A DNA stretch of 37,948 nt from a virus. The stretch is from IMG/VR virus record IMGVR_UViG_3300030104_004863, positions 1-37,948 of that record. One strand, 5' to 3'. The position numbers and the translations under genes are program-made. A model generated the notes under the pieces. The model ran no database searches, was not told where the DNA came from, and saw only the letters and a list, made by a program, of their open reading frames with translations. Position 1 is the stretch's first letter, and each line of letters begins with the position of its first letter. Positions 1 to 6,100 of the stretch are shown piece after piece.

Positions 1-165
1 TTAGCTTTTCCTAGTGTTGCTACGCCAAAATGGATTAATAAGGTGCATATGGAAGCGTGGAAGAAAGGTATTAAAACTTTGTATTATATGCGTACAGAAT
101 CTGTACTAAGGGGGGATATTGCTAATCAAGCTATGGATGAAAATTGCTTAGCTTGCGACGGATAA
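1..165 (+). CDS. nrdA: Ribonucleotide reductase large (alpha) subunit, 3' end only
   Basis: This is the last 54 codons of a plus-strand gene whose body lies left of the window; it ends with TAA at 163-165. The visible part reads like the end of a class I ribonucleoside-diphosphate reductase alpha chain: a helix leading into G-I-K-T-L-Y-Y-M-R, then a flexible tail ending C-L-A-C-D-G. In this family the paired C-terminal cysteines pass electrons from thioredoxin or glutaredoxin to the active site, so the phage would be making deoxynucleotides for its own replication. It is the only plus-strand gene in the window and converges on the late block. A class II enzyme is not fully excluded from so short a piece. 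I see no sign of damage in the visible part. Confidence 0.85.
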   Translation, partial: LAFPSVATPKWINKVHMEAWKKGIKTLYYMRTESVLRGDIANQAMDENCLACDG

Positions 166-225
166 CTAACGTTCGCTGGGTTGATCACCAGCGGAGGAAA
201 TGAGTGGTTGGTGGGAGTTAGTTAT
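162..225 (+). other. Nested inverted repeat, possible structured RNA after nrdA
   Basis: A perfect 9-bp outer stem (162-170 with 217-225, ATAACTAAC/GTTAGTTAT) encloses a perfect 6-bp inner stem (174-179 with 188-193, CGCTGG/CCAGCG). The inner loop contains the palindrome TGATCA. The outer stem starts inside the last codons of the reductase gene, so on the plus strand this would fold in the 3' end of that mRNA, just before the terminator. I do not recognise a known riboswitch or ribozyme. It may be a transcript-end stabiliser or only a chance fold. Confidence 0.45.
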
Positions 226-231
226 AATAAG

Positions 232-261
232 AAAGGGGATTCGTAATGATCCCCTTTTTTT
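232..261. terminator. Bidirectional rho-independent terminator between convergent genes
   Basis: A perfect 9-bp stem AAAGGGGAT (232-240) and ATCCCCTTT (249-257) with an 8-nt loop is followed on the plus strand by a T run reaching 261. Read on the minus strand, the same stem is preceded by A residues and followed by a shorter T stretch. It lies between the convergent ends of the reductase gene and the late block and touches the stop codon of the minus-strand gene at 260-262. It probably ends both transcripts, more strongly on the plus strand. Confidence 0.85.
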
Positions 262-610
262 ATTCTGTTCCTGCTCTTTTAAATCCTTTTGATTCAAATA
301 ATATAACATTTATTCGTTGTTGTATTTCTTCTTTCGTAGCGGATATTTTAAAATTTAAACCTCCAGTCCATTGACCTCTTGGTTTTCCAAATTTATCTAA
401 TAAGATAATTGTTGGAACAGATTTTATACCGTCTTTTATTGATTGTTTTTGCTCTTCTAAAAAAGCTTTTTGAACTTTAACATTTTTTAAACCTCTTAAT
501 TCAAAATCGTTTGATTGATTCCATTTAGCATTAATGTGCAATAATGTTAAGTCTTGTGCGTTTGCTGTAAAAGCAAACATTACCAATATAATTTTAATTA
601 AATTTTTCAT
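260..610 (-). CDS. Exported thioredoxin-fold protein lacking the CxxC motif
   Basis: The 116-residue product starts with a short basic N-terminus, a hydrophobic stretch and a small-residue cleavage region (A-N-A-Q-D), a typical signal peptide of about 19 residues. The mature part looks like a small thioredoxin fold: a strand with L-L-H-I-N-A-K-W, and later S-V-P-T-I-I-L-L-D-K-F-G, which matches the cis-proline loop and following strands. Where thioredoxins carry W-C-x-x-C, this protein has W-N-Q-S-N-D, and it has no cysteine at all, so redox activity is not expected. It is the last gene of the lysis-side block and overlaps the upstream gene by 4 bp. A role in the periplasm or at the envelope is inferred from the signal peptide and neighbours only. 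Confidence 0.6.
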   Translation of the reverse strand: MKNLIKIILVMFAFTANAQDLTLLHINAKWNQSNDFELRGLKNVKVQKAFLEEQKQSIKDGIKSVPTIILLDKFGKPRGQWTGGLNFKISATKEEIQQRINVILFESKGFKRAGTE

Positions 611-912
611 CTTGTTATTTCATATAATTTATCAGTGTTCTTTTCTATTTGTTTTTTGTTTTCTTCTATGTCTTCTTTCAAATCTTTAGTAGCATCTTCT
701 ATTTGTATAATGGTAGATCTTATTAACTCATCTTTTAATTGAAATTCCATTCTCTTAACAAACTCTTCAGGCGCTACTTGATTCTTAAGACTGTCAATAT
801 CGTTTTGTAAAGTAAACCACATACTTGCCAAAGCAATAGCTCCTCCAACGATCATACCAATCGTTTTAAGGTCTAATTGTACTTGAGTATCTTCTCCTAT
901 TTGTGTTGCCAT
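607..912 (-). CDS. Small membrane-anchored coiled-coil protein (holin or spanin candidate)
   Basis: The 101-residue product has one predicted membrane segment at about residues 16-35 (rich in I, V, G, A, L), followed by a long charged helical region with heptad-like spacing (K-D-L-K-E-D-I-E-E-N-K-K-Q-I-E). The layout is a short N-terminal arm, one membrane helix and a soluble coiled coil. It sits between an endolysin/lipoprotein pair and an exported thioredoxin-fold gene, which fits an inner-membrane lysis protein such as an i-spanin or pinholin-like protein; this is inferred from context. It resembles the adjacent upstream gene around L-D-L-K-T-I...V-G-G, so the two may be tandem duplicates. 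It overlaps the next gene by 4 bp. Confidence 0.6.
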   Translation of the reverse strand: MATQIGEDTQVQLDLKTIGMIVGGAIALASMWFTLQNDIDSLKNQVAPEEFVKRMEFQLKDELIRSTIIQIEDATKDLKEDIEENKKQIEKNTDKLYEITR

Positions 913-915
913 TTA

Positions 916-1215
916 TTATCTTTTATATATTTTATCTTCTATTTTATCCAATCTTTTATCGTGATTTTCGTGTACGTCTTTTATCATTTTTTCCAGATAT
1001 ATAAGTTTTTGATCTATTATCTCATGAGATTCTTGTGGTGGTAATTTTTTAGCTTCTTCAATTTGAACTTTATTTTCTTCAATTTGAGAAGTTAAAGCAG
1101 AATAAGTCATAGTTAATGATATTATTCCACCAACAACCATAATAATAGTTTTTAAATCTAAATTTAAATCTGGTTTCCCGTCACTATCAATATCAATTCC
1201 AATCTTATCCTTCAT
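916..1215 (-). CDS. Small membrane-anchored coiled-coil protein, paralogue of its neighbour
   Basis: The 99-residue product has an acidic start containing D-I-D-S-D-G-K-P-D (a calcium-loop-like string), then L-D-L-K-T-I-I-M-V-V-G-G leading into one membrane helix at about residues 22-40. A charged coiled coil follows, ending in D-K-R-L-D-K-I-E-D-K. The membrane-entry motif and overall layout match the neighbouring gene at 607-912, with 3 bp between them. It directly follows the lipoprotein gene, so an endolysin, outer-membrane lipoprotein and inner-membrane coiled-coil protein lie in a row, as in Gram-negative phage lysis cassettes. The precise role (i-spanin, holin or other) cannot be decided from sequence alone. 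Confidence 0.6.
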   Translation of the reverse strand: MKDKIGIDIDSDGKPDLNLDLKTIIMVVGGIISLTMTYSALTSQIEENKVQIEEAKKLPPQESHEIIDQKLIYLEKMIKDVHENHDKRLDKIEDKIYKR

Positions 1216-1218
1216 AAA

Positions 1219-1596
1219 TTAATTTTTAGTTTTTAAAAGCGTTTTACCCGAAGGTCTACCATCCGTATTGTCTCTTGGAACAATCTTATTACTATTATTA
1301 TTATTATTATTATTTGATGATTTACCTAATCCTTTACCAGGAACATATATAGGTTTATAATTATAATGGCTAGGATAATAATTTCCGTAAGACCAATTAC
1401 TGTAATATCTATTGGGGTATGATATAATGTTATAATAAACATTAGGCTTAATCATGCTAATAGGCAATCGTAATGTATCACCCTGTTCAGTAACAGCTAG
1501 TACATGGGTTATTTGTATTTTAGGTTGTTGCTGTTGTATAGAACAACTAGTGGCAAAAACAATTATTGCAAAAAGGACAATTTTCCATAATCTCAT
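1219..1596 (-). CDS. Outer-membrane-type lipoprotein, possible spanin partner
   Basis: The 125-residue product begins with a lipoprotein signal: basic start, hydrophobic core and lipobox A-T-S-C, with the lipidated cysteine near residue 18. The mature part is rich in Tyr, Asn and Pro (Y-Y-S-N-W-S-Y-G-N-Y-Y-P), then has a run of seven asparagines and a basic tail. It overlaps the endolysin by 4 bp and precedes two membrane coiled-coil proteins, which fits the outer-membrane half of a two-component spanin. Spanin lipoproteins are usually short and proline-rich, so this is plausible but unproven. A phage lipoprotein for superinfection exclusion is an alternative. Confidence 0.6.
   Translation of the reverse strand: MRLWKIVLFAIIVFATSCSIQQQQPKIQITHVLAVTEQGDTLRLPISMIKPNVYYNIISYPNRYYSNWSYGNYYPSHYNYKPIYVPGKGLGKSSNNNNNNNSNKIVPRDNTDGRPSGKTLLKTKN
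1293..1314 (-). repeat. AAT trinucleotide microsatellite (poly-Asn tract)
   Basis: About seven uninterrupted AAT codons on the minus strand encode a seven-Asn run in the lipoprotein gene. Slippage here would change length in whole codons, so the tract can vary without breaking the frame. It lies in a low-complexity linker before the basic tail. Confidence 0.8.
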
Positions 1597-2057
1597 ATAG
1601 TTTTATATTTTGTTTTATTATTTTCATCTTTATATGCTAATAAACATCTATTTCTGTTTGAGTCTTCATTAACGTAACTTACATGAACCCAATCAGGGTT
1701 ATCAGAATTTCCGAATTCCCATATCATTTGATCGAATGATAAATTTTTTCTTATGTATTCAAACATTTCTGCATTAGTCATATAACCATAATTATCGTCA
1801 ATATCCATTGCTCTGCCTTCGCAATGCTGTGATTTACTTGACCCGCCGATCGCTTTATTTAATTCTGGTCCACGATAAAATGAATTTATTTTTATTGGGC
1901 CATTAGCAGCTTTTCTTAAAGGTTCAAATATCTTTTCTGCTAATAATTCCATGTTGCTTAAATGCGTTTTTGTAGGATCATTATTTAAACCTAATCTTAA
2001 AGCAGTTATGCTATACACACCCTCTTTATATGTAACGTGTTCACTTATGTTTTTCAT
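1593..2057 (-). CDS. Endolysin, M15-type zinc peptidase
   Basis: The 154-residue product matches the D,D-carboxypeptidase / L-Ala-D-Glu endopeptidase M15 fold that cuts peptidoglycan stem peptides. The zinc site is visible: S-K-S-Q-H-C-E-G-R-A-M-D-I-D gives H78 and D85, and W-V-H gives H125. The W-E-F just before (E114) is at the usual place of the catalytic base. The N-terminus (M-K-N-I-S-E-H-V-T-Y-K-E) and F-Y-R-G-P-E-L-N-K-A-I-G-G are typical of this phage family. There is no signal peptide, so export needs a holin or similar; a holin-like gene is at 33953-34414. The gene ends in a 4-bp overlap with the lipoprotein gene. Length is normal for a single-domain enzyme. Confidence 0.9.
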   Translation of the reverse strand: MKNISEHVTYKEGVYSITALRLGLNNDPTKTHLSNMELLAEKIFEPLRKAANGPIKINSFYRGPELNKAIGGSSKSQHCEGRAMDIDDNYGYMTNAEMFEYIRKNLSFDQMIWEFGNSDNPDWVHVSYVNEDSNRNRCLLAYKDENNKTKYKTI

Positions 2058-2070
2058 TATATATATTTAC

Positions 2071-2349
2071 CTATTTTTTCCTTCTTTTAACGTTTTTAAC
2101 CCTTCTAGGTTTACCCGCTGGTTGCCCTAATCTTTTCTTTTCTCTTATCTTAGCAGCTTTCTCAGAAGCAGACATTTCGCTTGCTGTTTTAGGGGTTTTA
2201 CTAGATACTCTTTTGCTCGGCCTACAGTATGGTGTTCCTCTACCCTCACCAGCGCGTCTACCGCAAGGTTTACCAGTTCTTACATCTATCCATTTTTCTT
2301 TAAACCAACGTTTAAGAGCTAATCCTTTTTTAGTTTTTCTTACTGCCAT
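2071..2349 (-). CDS. Small basic phage protein, DUF5872-like
   Basis: The 92-residue product is very rich in Lys and Arg. It carries the pattern L-K-R-W-F-K-E-K-W-I-D-V...G-K-P-C-G-R, then Y-C-R-P-S-K-R-V-S-S-K-T-P-K-T, which I recognise as the DUF5872-type family found in marine phages and some large DNA viruses. Two conserved Cys and the W-x-D/C-G-R core suggest a small fold. The function is unknown; strong basicity and a place among other tiny basic late proteins suggest nucleic-acid binding, possibly in the virion. Its start overlaps the previous gene by 20 bp. Confidence 0.75.
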   Translation of the reverse strand: MAVRKTKKGLALKRWFKEKWIDVRTGKPCGRRAGEGRGTPYCRPSKRVSSKTPKTASEMSASEKAAKIREKKRLGQPAGKPRRVKNVKRRKK

Positions 2350-2581
2350 TTAATAATTTTTTTACTTTATTTCTAGTACAAACCATTTTCTTAGCATAGC
2401 TAGGGTTCTTTTTTCTATTAAAAACAAACTGTTGATTTAAACTACCAACAATTTTTCTCATATCACCTTTTCTTGATTTAATCATCCATTTAGCTAATTC
2501 ACCGCAGGATAAATTTTTAAACTTACCTTCAGCATCGGGTGCATCAGAATCTTTAAATGTAGGTCTTTTACTTTTTGCCAT
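2330..2581 (-). CDS. Small basic conserved phage protein
   Basis: The 83-residue product begins M-A-K-S-K-R-P-T-F-K-D-S-D-A-P-D-A and continues as a compact helical protein with L-A-K-W-M-I-K-S-R-K-G-D and S-L-N-Q-Q-F-V-F-N-R. I recall similar proteins in marine metagenomic phages but no assigned function. The net charge is strongly positive. It overlaps both neighbours (14 and 20 bp), which argues for translational coupling in the cluster of tiny basic late proteins. The C-terminal part (A-K-K-M-V-C-T-R-N-K-V-K-K) looks like an amphipathic helix. Confidence 0.75.
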   Translation of the reverse strand: MAKSKRPTFKDSDAPDAEGKFKNLSCGELAKWMIKSRKGDMRKIVGSLNQQFVFNRKKNPSYAKKMVCTRNKVKKLLNGSKKN

Positions 2582-2849
2582 GTTTTCTTCTAACTTTATT
2601 TTTACAAGCTGTAGCTATTTTAGATTGTCTAGGCTTCTTACCATACCTAGCTCTTTGCTCCATTACTGTTAATATTTGTATTTTTCTAGCAAAAGATTTA
2701 CTAGAACCCATAACCTTAGAGCAAGTAGCATTAGCGTCTTTAACGGTAGCATATTTTATACGCATAGTATCTTTTGGATTCTCATCCGTATACAAACGCC
2801 TGCTACTGCCTTTAGGTTTTTTACCTGTGCCTTTTACAGGATCAGCCAT
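2568..2849 (-). CDS. Small basic conserved phage protein
   Basis: I place the start at the ATG at 2849 (M-A-D-P-V-K-G-T-G-K-K-P-K-G), giving 93 residues. A longer reading from 2879 would add ten residues but run into the upstream gene; the inner start makes a TAATG junction with that gene's stop, the rule in this block. The product is strongly basic, with D-E-N-P-K-D-T-M-R-I-K-Y-A-T-V-K-D-A and S-F-A-R-K-I-Q-I-L-T-V-M-E-Q-R-A. The second motif looks familiar from small proteins of marine phages. Function is unknown. It overlaps the next gene by 14 bp. Confidence 0.75.
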   Translation of the reverse strand: MADPVKGTGKKPKGSSRRLYTDENPKDTMRIKYATVKDANATCSKVMGSSKSFARKIQILTVMEQRARYGKKPRQSKIATACKNKVRRKHGKK

Positions 2850-3010
2850 TATTTTTTCTTTATAGGCGTGTGACCACAACCCATTTTTTTAAACATTAAA
2901 TGTTGTTCAAAAGTATTTGCCATATTAGTTGCTTTTGCTTTTCCAGATTTAACAACTTTTGCTGGACAATACATTTTATGTGGTTTAAACTTTTTATCCA
3001 TTTCTTTCAT
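2849..3010 (-). CDS. Tiny basic Cys-containing phage protein (53 aa)
   Basis: This small frame runs from ATG at 3010 to TAA at 2849-2851, encoding 53 residues that begin M-K-E-M-D-K-K-F-K-P-H-K-M-Y-C-P and end G-C-G-H-T-P-I-K-K-K. It fills an otherwise empty interval and joins the next gene by TAATG, which supports it as real. It has two Cys (residues 15 and 45) and two nearby His (11 and 47), a possible small metal site though no classic zinc-finger spacing. The product is basic, like its neighbours. I do not recognise a function. Confidence 0.7.
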   Translation of the reverse strand: MKEMDKKFKPHKMYCPAKVVKSGKAKATNMANTFEQHLMFKKMGCGHTPIKKK

Positions 3011-3019
3011 AACTATTTT

Positions 3020-3151
3020 TTATTTTTTTGATGATTTTCCGTAATTTGCGGCACCCACTTTCCTGCATTTTGCGATAGCCCCGCTAGCGTATGCAGAAGG
3101 AAATACTTTGTACCTTGCCTTTACTTTATAATAACATGCGTCTTTTGGCAT
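3020..3151 (-). CDS. Tiny basic phage protein, KARYKV...PSAYASGA family (43 aa)
   Basis: The frame from ATG at 3151 to TAA at 3020-3022 encodes 43 residues with the core K-A-R-Y-K-V-F-P-S-A-Y-A-S-G-A followed by K-C-R-K-V-G-A. I recognise this pattern from very short proteins common in marine phages, cyanophages included, where it sits in late or structural regions; the function is not established. It fills the gap between the giant internal protein gene and the small basic cluster, 6 bp after the giant gene's stop. The strong motif makes a chance frame unlikely. Confidence 0.8.
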   Translation of the reverse strand: MPKDACYYKVKARYKVFPSAYASGAIAKCRKVGAANYGKSSKK

Positions 3152-3157
3152 AATTTA

Positions 3158-6100
3158 TTAATTAAAAATTTTACTTTTTTTCTTGTTAAATATATTTTGT
3201 TTTTTATTAAATATACTTTTAGGTTTTTTCTTTTTTGGGTTTTTACTTTTTTCTTTTTCCATGCCTAATTCCCAAGTTGACCAACCAAGCAGCAATGCTA
3301 CTCTTTGCCACGCTTCAGTATCTTCTGCTACTGCCGCTTTAGTATTATCATATAATCTTAATACTCTATCTAATGGAACATTTGTTGTTGCAGATATTGT
3401 TTGGGCTATAGCCATATTAGCAGGGTTGTCTAAACTTAATCCTTTATCTAAAATTTCATCTTTTTCTTTCCCAATAACATAACCAGCAGATCTTAATTTG
3501 CTTACCTTAGAATCAAGAGGTGGTGATATATCCAAAAGTTTCCAAGCGGAATCTTGAAAATTAGGTCTTGATCTTTTTGCTCTTTTAGCAACATCTACAG
3601 CAATATTTTTAGCAGTCATAACAGCTGCTCCACCAACTCCAGTTCCTCTTAAAACAGAATCCACCATGCCATTTGCAATACTAGAATATTTTTCTTTTTT
3701 CTTTTCATCTTCTTCATCATCAAACCCTAAGGCAAATAAAGCTTGCTGCATTGCATTAAATATAAAGTTTTGTACAAATCCATAGTACATTATTTTAGAC
3801 ATATTTGTTTTCCAATCACCTCTACCTGCAGCTAAATCTTGAGCACCTCTTTTCATTAAACGAGTATATTGCATGGGTGTATTAGCAAAAGCTAATATAA
3901 CACGGCCTAATGCTGATGATTGTTGCATGGAAATTCTATCTGGCCTAGAAGACTGCTGGGCCTCTTCTGTCAACTCTCTAAAGTCTTTGAATGCTTTTTC
4001 TTCAGCTTCTTTTTGTGATAAGCCTTGTTTTATATATGAATTAATTCTATTTCTATATAAGGCCGCCCCTCCGTTTGCAATAGCGAAGCTATCAGCTGCT
4101 CTTGTTAAAACAAAACCTTTATTTAATAAATAGCTTATTGCACCTCTTACACCTTTTTCTTTTGCTTGGTCTGCTATTTCGCTTTCGCTTACATTTAATT
4201 TTAACCCCCCTCTTCTTTCTTTAAGAAAATCAGAATTAAATAATGTTGAAAAATCTTTCCAAAATTGAGGTTGATTTGCATAGGCTTTAGCTGCTTTTAA
4301 AGGATTGTTATCATGCCAATTTATATAATTAACTGTTGATATGGTTTGCAGCACTGCTGATCTAACATTTAAAAACATTATCGCACCAACTGAATTATTT
4401 AACCATTCTAACCATGCATTAACTTGCTTATTACCCCCTCCTGGTGCATTTCTTCCTGATTTCATTCTGCTTAAAATGTTTTTTAATGCAGAAACATATG
4501 CCTCGCCTTTGGCCGCTTGTAATTTATTAAAATTTTCTTCCGTAAATATAGCATCTATATTTGATTGCCACTTAGTTAAATGCTTTTGTCTAACATTCTT
4601 ATTTAAGCTTTCATAAAGATCAGTAGTTATTGTTCCAGAATCCCAACTAGCACCAGGAGAAGGATAACCATGCTCCTTGTTAATGCCTATTAATTGATTA
4701 GCAAAATTTAATAATTCAGTATCATTTTTTATGTAACCTGATAAAGTTTTTTTATCTGTTGCTGTTAAACCAGGAATATCAATATTTTGTTTATCCCAAA
4801 TAAAAACTCGTATTGCCTGTTCATAAGTAAAATCACCATCAGGCGTTTTTGTTGGTAATAATTTAGGAACATCTTTTATATTTTTTTTCAAAGCTTTCCA
4901 ATTATTCATTAAAGCCATTCGCTCTCTGCTTATATTTTCCATTGCAACTCCATATGGCCTAAATAAATTTTGCCTCATCCATTCCATAGCTTTATTTCCT
5001 TCTTTGCCTTTAGGTAATATAGAATACATTAAACCTTGAAAGTCTTCTGCACTGTGTGGTATGAAAAAATTAAACATTCCCTTGCCCATACCTCTTCTTT
5101 TAGCTTTTACTTTACTAAATCTAGCTTCCGATAATATACCGGTTTTTTGTTCAATAATATTATTAAATTCAGTATCTAATTTATTTTCTCTGCTAAATTG
5201 TAATTCACTTAATGGTTTGCCATCAAGTAATTTAGAAGCTTTTTCAATATTTAAATATGCTCTAAATGTTAATGTTCTAGTTTTTTCATTAGAACTAGTA
5301 CTATAAAAACCAGCATTAATTAAAGTATTAGCATTCATATCACTAAAATTATCTAATGCTGCGTCTGTAGGATTTTGTCCCATTAAATATGCACCCTTGT
5401 CTAATGTAATCATTAAATTTATGTCGCCTTTATTATAATGATCAATAATAGGGTTTAAGCCTGGTACTATAATTTTTGTTGTTCTTACTGGTAATTTTTT
5501 TAAATCAACATCTCTAGGTATTTCGTATGGAAAAGCTCTTTCACCTTTTTTATTTGTTGGATAACTACCAGTTAATTTTTTATAAGCTTCATCCCATTTA
5601 TTTACATTTTCTTGGACTTCCTCTTTTATTTTATTTATAACATCTTGTGTTAAATTTACGCCTGAAGCTATAGTTAAATTATTTACAGGGCCTGTAAAAG
5701 AAACACTACCTAATTTACTTTTTATTGAATCTTTTACTTCAACAGTTCCTTTATATATTGTTCCTCCTTTATCAATTTCTATTTCAATATCTGCGCCTGT
5801 ATCGCCAGTTGCTAAAGTAGATAATTCTTTAAGATTAGTAATTTTTAAACCAGGTATTTTTAAGTTTGTAAGTTGTTTTGCTACATAATATTCAACAGCT
5901 TGACCTTTTAATTTTTTTGTACCTATTTCTTGTTTAGCTGCAAGCTTTGTAAATGTATTCCAAAATGTTGAAAAATCTGATTCTAAATATTCAAATTCTA
6001 AATTTTCTAATAACCTGCTAATTTCAGCCCCGTCTTCTTTGCTAAATTGAAAATCAGTACCTCTATCTATTTCTTTTGCAACTTGCGATAAATAATTATC

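Noticed and set aside
162-225. Hammerhead or other known self-cleaving ribozyme
   Set aside because: I looked for C-U-G-A-U-G-A and G-A-A-A core elements on both strands; the core does not form, so I kept only a generic structure.
2849-2879. Longer start (M-W-S-H-A-Y) for the basic protein at 2568
   Set aside because: It would overlap the 53-residue gene by 31 bp; the inner ATG gives a TAATG junction and the family-like start M-A-D-P.
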